In this document: positions 21,131 through 31,029 of the stretch, in pieces
Numbering within the stretch: position 1 is the stretch's first letter
Layout: the number at the start of each line of letters is the position of its first letter
Assembly: GCF_014851395.1 (NCBI RefSeq)
Contig: NW_024040040.1
Span: forward strand, 15,957,000 to 16,020,999
Length of the DNA stretch: 64,000 nucleotides
Source: Micropterus salmoides
Taxonomy: Eukaryota > Chordata > Actinopteri > Centrarchiformes > Centrarchidae
Reading direction: 5' to 3'
Position numbers and translations under genes: made by a program
The notes under the pieces: generated by a model
Databases searched by the model: none
Seen by the model: only the letters and a program-made list of their open reading frames with translations
Told to the model about the DNA's origin: nothing

Positions 21131-22010
21131 CCTAAAATGCCTTCACAACCGAAGCGCATGTCCTGTCAACAGACCTGCAATCTGTTTGCCTTTTTAAAAA
21201 TTCTAACCACAATCTTCCGTAACCATAACCATACATTAGTTGCCATGCACAGAGAACGAGAATTTTAAATATATAAATATGTTCCCATATTATAATATGT
21301 TGTATGATGTAATTATCACCAATAGGTGATAGGATAGGAATAGGATTTCCAAAACTACAAAAAAAAGTCTTTGAATGCAACTCAAAACGGAGAAGGAGTA
21401 CTTGTGTTGAATACTACTCAAGTAGCAAAAACTATTTTGCATTTGTGCAGGCTGTTACTTAAAGTACGAGTGAGAAAGATTAAATACAAGGAAGGAAGGA
21501 ATACCAGGAAGCCCACTTGGAGCAAAAGATGAATGCGTTAAAAAGAGTATCAGCTTTTACAAGCTTAATATGAACAGCCAATCCAAATCCATTTCAGTGA
21601 TGCTGTGCAAAGTGTGAGGGATTCAAAGCTGAAACTGAAATGGATGATACAGCTTATAACTGCATCGTTATTTTTATCTTTCCAAAAGTAATTGAATACA
21701 ATACTGCATAAAAAATGTACTTATGTGGAAGTAGTAGCGTACTCCAAAAATACAAGTGTATGAAACAAGCACTTAATTAAAATAAAGAGAGTACTTGGTG
21801 AGAATTGGTTATTTTCCACTGCCGGTAATGAACTATCCTATCAAACCTAGGCAGACGTGGTCATTTTGCAGAACTTATCCCTCCTATTTGTTCAGAGATC
21901 ATGGACAGAATCAGTGTTAAAATGAACTCCCTCTATGTGACATGTTCACGCATACCCCAAATGTAACACACACATGTTCTTGACCTTGGTTCTTGTCTAT
22001 AAAAAAAATT
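21130..22010. other. No gene seen
   Basis: AT-rich, about 0.9 kb. Pieces such as AAGTACGAGTGAG and AAAGTAATTGAATACAATACTG suggest old repeat remnants, but nothing definable. Confidence 0.3.
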
Positions 22011-22012
22011 AA

Positions 22013-22203
22013 ATGAGGTGGCCAGGTGGCCTAGTGGGCACAGAGACCTTCCTTTATCGGAAAGGTCACAGGTTCTATCCCAGCAGACAGCCAGTGTGTA
22101 TCCATCAAAAGCCGTTTATCCTCTCCAAATGTCCTTCAGCAACGGACACTGAACTGCTTCCTGCTCACCCAGTCACTCTGACTGACAGCTACATATCTTA
22201 AAA
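22013..22203 (+). mobile_element. tRNA-derived SINE
   Basis: The head has a box-A-like TGGCCTAGTGGGC and a box-B-like GGTTCTATCCC spaced as in a tRNA. The body (ATGTCCTTCAGCAACGGACACTGAAC) is typical of fish SINEs and the end is a short A-rich tail near 22200. It is a Pol III-derived retroelement, probably inactive. Confidence 0.75.
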
Positions 22204-23600
22204 GGTACAAACATTCAAAAACTGGACTGTAAACTGGCAGGGTACTTGGACAGACATTATTTGACTAGAATCTAAATAACATTGATCAGTATGACTGTCT
22301 GTGCTGGGTCATGCAGTTTTTATTCTTTAATGTATGTTTCTTAAGGATTGAAATTCACTAAGTCCTCAAACAATCCATCTATACTTTCATGGATATGACA
22401 AAGCACTGGACACATCAAAGCACTCTTGCACGCACCAGAATCCAGTTCAATCGACATGTTTGATTCATCAAATGTCAGCCTCTTTTTACAAAGTATAATC
22501 ACTCCCGGTGTGAATTATGCAGGAAGACAAATTCCAATATCTCTCCCAAAGGTATTGGTCGATGTTGTTTCAACTGACCCATTTTTATGCAGCTGCTGTA
22601 GTGATTAATTTACTTCAAAGTGGGAAATAACTTCAGAAGGCCAAAACAGTTTTTATGTGCAATAACATGTTTTGTGTGGTAAATACACCAATTCATGCAC
22701 ACACTGTATGGCAGCATTCATTTTGTTCCCCACCAAAATTTCAAGCGCCCAAACCCAAACTCTCCGACATGTGACATTTGCCACAGCCTAAAGAGTCCAG
22801 TTGTTACTACTTAGCCAAGTCAGGGTGAAATCAGCAATTCATTGTCCTGAGTCGTACTCCCCTGGGACTACAGTGTACGGAGAGAAAGAGGCCTGATGGA
22901 GAGAGAAGTGGCACGGAGCAAAAGGGATAAAAATTGTTTGTGCCCTCCTGACATTAAAACAAATCCACCCCTCCCACATTGTGTGAGGTCACATTTTAAA
23001 TTAGCACATTTTTTACATTTTCACATTTTTAATTAGCTCCCAGCTCGAGAGCATTTGAGTCAAGGTCCCCAGTTGTGTGTAAATTGTTTTATTTGGAGTC
23101 TCAGCAAGAACCGTCTGTTGACATTCTATAAAAGGACGCTGCATTGGAGACCTGAGCGACCCTTCGCCTGCTCTAGATCTAAATGCACTGCAGCACAACG
23201 TCACAGTGGGACTTCACGTTGGACACTATATGCTTCAGATTAAATGCCATAATTACGAACCCTGAAGCCTCTAATAGAATAGAATAATGTGCCAGTTGCC
23301 AGGAGACTGCGCTGTGCTTTATATGGAGAGGCTTCCTGAGACAGAGAAGAATTGGGCTTATTTGCTGTGAGCAGTGAAGTGAGGAAATGCAGGGGGATAT
23401 TATTTTGATCCAAACACTTCCATGTCTGGAAAAAAGTTTAGATCAATTTTCCTTTTATAACCAAACTTAGTAGTTTTTGTTGAGACTTAGATGAAAAGCA
23501 TGTATGTACGGTAAATCAGAATCACAAGAGGGGAAATACTTGTGTCACAGTTGCTCACATTGCTAATCAAAGTGCAAAGGAATATAAATAAGTTAGTAAA
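22204..23600. other. No gene seen
   Basis: About 1.4 kb without a supported gene. No microsatellite or complete element was identified. Confidence 0.3.
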
Positions 23601-23617
23601 TAGAATATAAAGAAGGT

Positions 23618-23690
23618 TGTGCCCAGCCCCCGCATCCCGCATCCCGCATCCCTGTATGCAGGATGAGTGGTTGACGATGGATGGATATAA
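23618..23690 (+). repeat. LINE 3' tail fragment with CATCCCG triplication
   Basis: A short piece, GCAGGATGAGTGGTTGACGATGGATGGAT, matches the end of the 7233-7356 tail. It is preceded by three tandem copies of GCATCCC. It is a scrap of the same retrotransposon family. Confidence 0.6.
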
Positions 23691-23847
23691 ATAAGAGTGT
23701 TGAAAATGTACAGTATTTCACAATATACGACAGAAGTATAATGATTGATGATTGATGAATAGTGTTGAGGTGGCAATGCATTAAAGGAATTAAGGAATTA
23801 AAAATCCTTAAAAATTTCAGTATTTGACAGAAAGGAGAGAATTAGGG

Positions 23848-24735
23848 GGCTTTCACACCTGAAGGTCCTCACCAAAGGTCAGACCAAAGTTGATACATTT
23901 GGTTGCAATTATGCAAGCGCACTAAAGAACTTTACATGACAGACCTGCGTCCTGTCGTCATCCTCTATGTGGGCTGCGTTTCCCTATACTTGACATTGGT
24001 CCCTATACTTGATTGGTTTGAAAACAGTTCTGCAGCTGGCTTTGACTAGAATGAATGAGGGATGAACAGATGCATATCGGTGCCATTATATTGTTATTTT
24101 TATTGCATTACTACCTGAAGCAACAACTATACTCAAGGCTACTACAAATTTGCCAAATACATACAATACTGCCAACATTCTCGTTTTGCGAACATTATAT
24201 TAACAGTGAAGTAGTAGTAGTAGTATCATCAATAGAAGACCACCGATGATGAAGTGATTTTGGAGAGACTACTGCGTATAACATGATATTTATTAATTTA
24301 GCTGACGCTTTTATCCAAAGCGACTTACAATTGCTATACATGTCAGAGGTCGCACGCCTCTGGAGCAACTACGGGTTAAGTGTCTTGCTCAGGGACACAA
24401 TGGTGGATGGGTCACAGTGGGAAATTGAACCCGGGTCTCTCACACCAAAGGCATGTGAGATGAGCTGTCACGGGAGATTTTTAATTGTGTCCGTACATTT
24501 CTCAGTGCATTTGTTTATTTCCGGTTCACACGGGAATGGCCATCCAAAAAATGCTTTCACACTAGAAACAAACCGAACCATGGTTCACTATGATCCAGAC
24601 CGAGACTACCTCTTTTCGTCTGACCAAATTTCGTCTGTTTGGTCAGGACCGTGGTCTGGGGGAGGTTTCACATATCTAATTTGGATCAAACTGAAAAGTC
24701 TGAAAGTCCGGACCAAATGAGGTAGGTGTGAGCAG
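23848..24735. mobile_element. Non-autonomous DNA element with a nested SINE
   Basis: The left end reads GGGGGCTTTCACACCTGAAGGTC. The right end, on the complement, reads TGCTCACACCTACCTCATTTGG. Internal GGACCAAA/TTTGGTC words and the AAAAGTCTGAAAGTCCGGACC block near the right end fit a fish element whose ends begin with TTTCACACCT. The match is imperfect. A minus-strand SINE occupies 24285-24475 inside it. Confidence 0.45.
24285..24475 (-). mobile_element. tRNA-derived SINE with conserved 3' tail
   Basis: Read on the minus strand it has box-B-like GGGTTCAATTTCCC, then GTGTCCCTGAGCAAGACACTT, and ends with the common fish SINE/L2-type tail TAAGTCGCTTTGGATAAAAG then CGTCAGCTAAAT. The same tail recurs alone at 30283-30345. 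Confidence 0.78.
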
Positions 24736-24754
24736 AGGGTAACAGCTAGCCAGC

Positions 24755-24990
24755 GGTTACAAAATCCCTCTTCCAGCTTCTCTAAATCTTGCTAATTAAC
24801 ATACCATATCTTGTTAATTTAATCTGTACACCAAACAAAGTATTAAAACATCATGTTCTTTAAATCTTATGCTAAGCTATGCTAACCGGCTGCTTGTGAT
24901 AGCTTAATTTTTTCTGTACAGACATGAGAGTGGTATCTATCTTCTTAGTAAACTCCTGGCTAGAAAGGAAATATGAATATTTTCCTAAAT
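24755..24990 (-). repeat. Dispersed fish repeat (AGCATAAAGACTGG family), minus copy
   Basis: Contains CTAATTAACATACCATATCTTG, TAATCTGTACACCAAAC, GCTAAGCTATGCTAACCGGC and, on the complement, AAGAAGATAGATACCACTCTCATG. All are diagnostic of the high-copy family also present at 15275 and 33820. Confidence 0.55.
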
Positions 24991-24999
24991 CTCAATCTA

Positions 25000-26460
25000 T
25001 TCCTTTCCAAGTATTATTGTTACAGCTAGTTACTTCCAATAAAGACTGTTCCCATATTCTCTGTGAAATAATGATATTGTCTGCAGTCCTTTGAGTAACT
25101 ACAGGAAATTAGAAGATTTCTGGCCATGTGTGCAGATTTTGGTTTTGATGATTATGGGAGAGCTCTGCTTTAAGAGAAAACTTCCTATTAAAATATTTCT
25201 AATTAAACTAAATTTTGTACAGACATATGCCTGTTACGGCTGTTTGATTATTTGTGAACAGATCTTGGTTGAGTAGCGTTAAGCAGGGTTTTAGAAACAT
25301 TGCAGTAATAAGTCCCACCTACATAGTCCCAACTTTTTCCTATTTTAATTCTTCACTTGACTGTTCAATTATTTTTTATGTACATTTTATTTCCCTACAT
25401 GAAGGTTCCGATGCTGTTTCAAAGTCTTCTACACACTGCCAGGGATTAAACTCTTAAGGAATACTAAGTTCTTTATGGGTATGGCACCTCGATAGTGGTG
25501 GTACTGAATGATTGGTCAGGTTTCCCAGGTTTCCACACCCCTTAGTGGTATAGCTACAACTCTGACATGAATCAAATCATGCAGCCAACACATGCTCCAA
25601 CTTGTATTTGACACATGATATGGAGATGTGAGGGTTGAGATGTTAAGAGAATTGTGTAAAGAGAGACTTATTATAATTCTGAAAATAGCAGTGGGAATTG
25701 GTGGATGGTTGGTTGATGGGACATGGTTTGCTTGTTACACAGCGTCTAATGGGATTAAAAATGCATTTCACACTGAAATATCACTCTTTAAAGCAGCCAT
25801 TAACAAGCAGCACAGATGTTCCAGTAATGATGGAGATTTTAGATCAAAATGCTTAATGAAGACACTGTCAAATTTGGGCCGCATTTATTCCAGTGGATTT
25901 TGTTTTGTTTTTTTACAATTTGAACACACCAATCTCCCTTCCATACGTGTGGTTTGATTAACGCATCCCAGCGTGGCCTTTGGTTTTGATCAGCACGCCT
26001 TGCCATACAACAATAAATCTTTTCAATCAGCCCGCTTCTCTGCTTTCAAAGTGACACACCCTTTTGGAAAGACTCCAATCAGCGTTACATGATTTTGAAA
26101 TTGGCGATTATTTTCGGGATGACAGAAACAGATTCACACGTTAATCAGAGACTGGCGTCACTCTGCCTAATGTGGGGACGTTTTGCGTTCAGGATGAGGA
26201 CCAGAAGCACATCACTATCACCATGGAAGAGACACATAGCTGCTTCTAAAACAACCCTTTGACATTTTCATATTCTCAACAAAAGCACACGCAGCGAGAT
26301 GCAGACCAGTGGAAGCTTCAAAGCAAATCCATCAAAAATGAATTCACACTCTTCTACAGTGCACCGTGCTTTATGAAATTAAATCATTCCAAGTCTCTTC
26401 CCTTCAATACACAGGAATTGAGAAGGTATGTTTGGCAAAGAGAGGGGGAGATTTAGAGGA
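25000..26460. other. No gene seen
   Basis: About 1.5 kb without coding or repeat structure that I can define. Confidence 0.3.
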
Positions 26461-26464
26461 GTTT

Positions 26465-26738
26465 AAGGCTCCAACTAACAATTATTGTCATTATTGATTA
26501 ATGCTGATTATTGTCTCGATTAATTGCTTGGTCTATAAAATGTCAGGATGGTGAAAAATGCCCATGACATTTTACCAGTCCTTGGTGACGTTTTTCAAAT
26601 ATCTTGTTTTATCTGTCCAACAGCCTGAAACCCAAAGACACTCGGTTCATAATGCACAGCACATCCTCATCTTATGGACGCTGGAACAAGAAAATGACAC
26701 AAATTATTAATTGATTATTGAAATAGTTGCAGAGGTAG
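26465..26738 (+). repeat. Dispersed fish repeat with palindromic ends (GATTAAT family)
   Basis: The left part has CTCCAACTAACAATTATTG and TCTCGATTAATTGCTTGGTCTATAAAATG. The right part has AATGACACAAATTATTAATTGATTATTGAAATAGTTGC. This order is that of a familiar teleost repeat whose ends carry complementary GATTAAT/ATTAATC words. The interior is non-coding. Confidence 0.65.
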
Positions 26739-27337
26739 TTACAAATTATCTACTAATGCCTGCATGGGGGCACTTTAAGCCCGAGAGGGTTAGTCTGCTA
26801 GATCATACTTTTTGGGGAACAAATGAGAATTTAGAATGGACCGCAGATAGACTTTGAAATTACTTAGGGATTTCCATGAATATTAAGAGATGGAGGGATT
26901 TATGTATGCTGTTTAGTGGTCAAAAGAGCACAGAATGTATTGCTTTGTATTTAAAAATGGATATTGGGTTAGGATGAAAGATTGTACTTGCTAGAGAATA
27001 TCCTGAAAAGCTATATCATGTACAAGTCTGTCTCCGCTGAGAGTAAATATAGTATTTTGTAAAAAGTAATAAAAAAAAAAAGCTAATGATAATGTTCTTT
27101 AATATAAATTGATTTATTCTCTGAATCTTGGTATAAAACATCCCAGCAGCTCTATCACTGCAGATTACACCAAGGTGGTGTGCTACAGCACGACTAAGTA
27201 AAACATATCTCAGCTGGGATGCCCTGAGTGATTCACCCCTGCACAAAGCATGAAGAGGTTGTTGACAGCAGCACTCCGATGATCCAACATGGGGCAGCCC
27301 ACGCTCAGCGAGGCACCAGGGTCTCGGAGTGCCTACA

Positions 27338-27384
27338 GAGAGGGAGGGAGAGAGGGAGGGAGAGGGGGGGGGGGGGAGAGAGAC
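27338..27384 (+). repeat. G-rich (GGGA)n tract with 13-G run
   Basis: Tandem GGGAGGGAGAGAGGGAGGGA units end in 13 consecutive G residues at 27364-27376. At least five runs of three or more G residues with 1-5-nt spacers make this a strong G-quadruplex candidate on the plus strand. Confidence 0.9.
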
Positions 27385-27656
27385 TACTCGCAGTTTCAGT
27401 GTTGACCCATGACTCACACCTGGGGACAGTATAAAAACATACACCTAAAGAGATTGGCTAGGAGGCAAAGTTGCCCCATTGGGAGAGGGTGATATTACAG
27501 TGAGTGCAGATTGAAATGGGAAAGGAGGCGCTGGGTTTCAATGGGGATGAGAGGCTTAACGTGATAGGGAGCATTATAGAAGTGATATGGTGTCCATGTA
27601 TGAAGTGGCTGGGGCTGTGGGGAAGGGTGGGGTAGCACAAACACACATGCACGCGT

Positions 27657-27657
<1 letters not shown>

Positions 27658-27704
<47 letters not shown>
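27658..27704 (+). repeat. (CA)n microsatellite
   Basis: About 23 uninterrupted CA units. The Cys-Val-rich open frames on the complement are artefacts. Confidence 0.97.
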
Positions 27705-27707
<3 letters not shown>

Positions 27708-27709
27708 CA

Positions 27710-28430
27710 TTCATGCCTTTGCTCTGATCAGGGTGTTTTGTCAAGAACAGATTACCAAATGCAAACAGCCTGCAAATCATCATTCACTTCACTTCGGTGA
27801 AACACCTCATTTGTTCTGCAAAGGATGAACGGGGCCCACATTTCACTCCAAGTGTAGTGGATAATAAAGAGAAACTACTTAATTGCCATACTTTAATCAC
27901 TTTGCTCCCCCAGGTACCTTTAATTTCTAACTTTGGATTTTTATCACACAATCCTTGTCAAAGAAATTAGTTTTATTTCTGCAGATAAAGACGAATCCAT
28001 TCTAAACCAGAATTCACATGTGATAAATTCATTTCTTAAATGGAAACAATATTACTGGCTACAGATTATGATTGAATTTCTCTACATTATTGAGTTCCCA
28101 GTCGGTTCATTAAACAATAATACAGATAAAAAAGTATTGAGATTTGTTTAGACTTTGTGATATGAATCATTTTGCAATGTTGCAACAGTTAATGTTCCAC
28201 TTCTTGTTCTTATCATTTCTCTTTCTGCTTTTCATAAATATGTGTTTAAGCTGTATTTCAGAAAAATGTCTACCAAGCACACGCAGTGCCATTCGCAATA
28301 TAAAAGACTTGACAACCTTCAAGATGTTCTTTACAGTGATTATAGGTACTTACGGCACTTGGCTAACTGCTGACAAACAATACCTGAAATTACAGAAGAA
28401 CTGCCTTTAGGTGTTTTTCTTTTTGCTTCC
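27710..28430. other. No gene seen; sequence upstream of the candidate microexon
   Basis: AT-rich with several pyrimidine tracts (for example TTTCTCTTTCTGCTTTTC near 28215). No coding exon is recognisable apart from the candidate at 28437. Confidence 0.3.
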
Positions 28431-28436
28431 CTGCAG

Positions 28437-28457
28437 GATGCCAGTACAGAACCAAAG
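28437..28457 (+). other. Candidate 21-nt microexon
   Basis: The upstream sequence TTTTTCTTTTTGCTTCCCTGCAG is a strong acceptor with two TGC words within 20 nt of the splice site, as in SRRM4-dependent neural microexons. The donor after 28457 is AAAG|GTGTGAG. The 21-nt interval keeps frame and in frame 0 reads DASTEPK without a stop. I cannot assign a gene. If real, the surrounding DNA is a plus-strand intron. Confidence 0.38.
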
Positions 28458-28656
28458 GTGTGAGTTGCAATAAAAGAATCATGTGGTTGTAAAAGATGAA
28501 AATAATCACAAAGGTAGGTTTACTGTGCAGCTACAAAACAAGAAAACATATTCTTTTCCGTGGGGATCCCGATGCATTTTAGGGTTTGATGGTCATGAAG
28601 TGTTTCTGTACGATAAGTCTTCACTCTCTACATTGTTTGCAGCAAATTTTAACTCA

Positions 28657-29571
28657 GCATTAAAGCTGCAGTTGGTAACAATTGAACATACAATGTAAAA
28701 ATCTGCCCGCTGCTCGACCAAACCCACAAGCAGAGCCGGCTGCCAAGCAAAGCCTCAGCCTGCGTAGGGCTTGCTTTCCCCGGTCCCTCTGGCCACTGCT
28801 CGTCTTCTCAAAGACGCGGCCCAGGGCAGAGCACGACATCGTCTTACAGCGGGATAAGAGGCTAGCTGTTTATGTACTTTTGTTTGTTGTTAATGGTTAC
28901 AAAAACTGTACCAATTACCAAACAGAAAACACTGCTCCTGAACTGCCTGAAAACAGCTTGATTGTAGTCCAGCCTTTACTTCTGTAACCTATCTGCGTCA
29001 CTTTGTAATACACGTCATAATGATCGCCTAGTGAGCACTGGTGGAGAAACACACTGAGCTGCAGCACACACAGTGACAAGAAGCCTGCTTGCTGCCTCCC
29101 CCCAACCCCACCCTACAGACCAAATGTTAGGCAGTCAATGGAACTAAAGTTGTTACTGTGATGTAGAGACAATGCACAGTTGTATGAAAGATACACGTTA
29201 CAAATTAATAACTCACCACTCTGAAACTCTTGCTCCAGTCTAGGTTGCAAAGCTGGTTTGGGAACACGTACAGCTGAACCAAAGCCGTGGTTACCTCTTG
29301 TCAAGACCCGCAAACTCTGCTCCTGATTGGCTAATAGTCCTTAACTAGGTACTGCGAATGTGCAACTTCAAACAAAGATCTTGTAGAAATGAGATGCTTC
29401 ACTCTGTAGCTAAAATGGAGCGGTCAACACACAGGGTGAACGGTGGAGCTGCAGCAACGTGCAGTAAAACAACAATATGGTGTTTTTTGAAAATTAAACC
29501 ATGTAAACCTGTTCTGGTACAACTACTAAATTATTAACCTGTGTTGATGAGCATAATATGACCACTTTAAT
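28657..29571 (-). repeat. Dispersed fish repeat, near-complete copy B
   Basis: Begins TTAAAGCTGCAGTTGG and ends GACCACTTTAA, with TTAAAG/CTTTAA ends. On the minus strand it shares the ACTGGAGCAAGAGTTTCAG through CATTGACTGCCT block, the GTAAAGGCTGGACTACAAT block and others with window positions 60-400. At about 915 bp it looks like a non-coding DNA element with short terminal repeats and a possible TTAA target. The open frames inside it are not genes. Confidence 0.6.
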
Positions 29572-29574
29572 CAT

Positions 29575-30280
29575 GTATTGCCTTGACACAAATACTAACT
29601 AAATATCAAGTTGAATGGAAAAAATGAGATTTTCATGAGCTCAATGAAATATGCGCTTTGATGAGGACATAATTACATTTACACTGACCTCTCTGATCGT
29701 GTTTACATTCAGTGAGGCTTCAGCATTCTCATTTTGATTCAGCATAACGACGAAAAACAATAAATAGCCAATTACACAAACAAATAAACAAGAAACAGTA
29801 GACTATCATGTTAAAAGCCATATGTAGCAGCTGAAATTATGTAAATGTTTATGTGTGCACAGACTGGAATGTGATTTCCTATCATTAAATACACCGAATG
29901 AAGAGAGCTTCTAAAAAAGGGCCTGATGTTGAGAGGTTGCAGACATCGAGGTCAGAACATTGTACATTAATTAATTCCCCCCTCGCCCTCTAGAAATGAT
30001 CTTATTAATCTCTATTAACCATGGACAAAACTGGCTATGGTCCTGTAATTACTCTACCACATCCTCAGAATGACAGACTACATGTTGCAATATCCACCAC
30101 TGTGCAGTTTCTAAAATACATAACTGAGCACAGATGATTACAAGCATGTTTTGATGTCCAAGTACATATACTGTCAAATGAAGACAAGGACACATGACAT
30201 CCCAGATGTTTTCCCCCTAATTGTGATTATTTCTGCTTTTGTGTGAATACTAAAAAGTTTTGAACATGTGTTGCAGTGAT
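29575..30280. other. No gene seen
   Basis: AT-rich, about 0.7 kb. Nothing definable. Confidence 0.3.
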
Positions 30281-30282
30281 CC

Positions 30283-30345
30283 TATTACATTACATTAATT
30301 TGGCAGATGCTTTTGACCAAAGTGGCTTACAGTAAATACATGCAA
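30283..30345 (-). repeat. SINE/L2-type tail fragment
   Basis: ATTACATTACATTAATTTGG then CAGATGCTTTTGACCAAAGTGGCTTACAG is the reverse of the 3' tail seen in the SINE at 24285, including its ATTACATTAC target-primed end. Confidence 0.7.
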
Positions 30346-30739
30346 ATCAAGTGTAAAGTGTAAACAAAGCAAAATGTGTTTTGTTGCAGACTTGTTATTG
30401 CCTTTTATAACTTAAAGTGTTTTTAAATTAGCACTGAGTTAATATTAGGTAGCTACTATTAGCACTAAATGCATGAATCCACTCAAAAATGAACAAAAAT
30501 AATAACAACTCAATGGAACGACTTAAAAACTTTTTATTAACTCCATAATGAATGCAGCCATTGTCCAAAACATTTTTAAGATGCATATTGCTGTAGTCAT
30601 TAAAGTAAGTAATTAAATAAAAGTTGTACCTGACTGGAAAGCTTTGAAAGGCTGGAAAAAACTTGGGGTGGGCAGGCGGACTTTTACCCTGGAGGCCGGT
30701 GTTCGTTTCCTGTGTGAAACAAAAAGTCTACATTGAATG

Positions 30740-31025
30740 TTTAATTGAAGTTATGTAGGTTATGTAAGTTGCGTAGGTTACGCAACTAACTTAACTTACA
30801 TAAGTGAACTCATATAAGTAACGTAGTTATTTTAACCCAAACCATGATCTTTTCCTAAAGCTAACCAAGTACTTTTGGTGCCTAAACCTAACCAAACTGC
30901 GACGTTGTACAACGTTAACCACTAGTTTCATTTTGAAAGTCTAACCAGATGTTGCATGTTTATATTGCTAACTTGACTGCGGAGCCCTACACGTCCAAAA
31001 ACAACGCTAAATAAAAAGTGACGCC
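30740..31025 (+). repeat. CCTAACC-rich dispersed repeat, copy 1
   Basis: Contains TTTTAACCCAAACCATGATCTTTTCC, CTAACCAAGTACTTTTGGTG and CCTAAACCTAACCAAACTGCGACG. It is related to 52975-53130 and to a scrap at 15132-15158. A nested inverted repeat lies at its left end (30760-30803). Confidence 0.6.
30760..30803. repeat. Nested inverted repeat (cruciform-capable)
   Basis: Perfect outer arms TTATGTAAGTT (30760-30770) and AACTTACATAA (30793-30803). An inner perfect hairpin, AGTTGCGTA (30767-30775) with TACGCAACT (30779-30787), has a 3-nt loop. The two foldings share bases and are mutually exclusive. Confidence 0.85.
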
Positions 31026-31029
31026 AAGG

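Noticed and set aside
25430..25460. Word CACTGCCAGGGATTAAA resembling the 3' part of miR-23
   Set aside because: The seed differs and the upstream 60 nt do not pair with it, so no miR-23-like precursor hairpin forms.
27458..27783. Cys-Val-rich open frames on the minus strand
   Set aside because: They are translations of the (CA)n microsatellite.
28682..28987. 101-codon open frame on the plus strand
   Set aside because: It lies inside a dispersed repeat, in antisense orientation to the other copy, and has no family resemblance.
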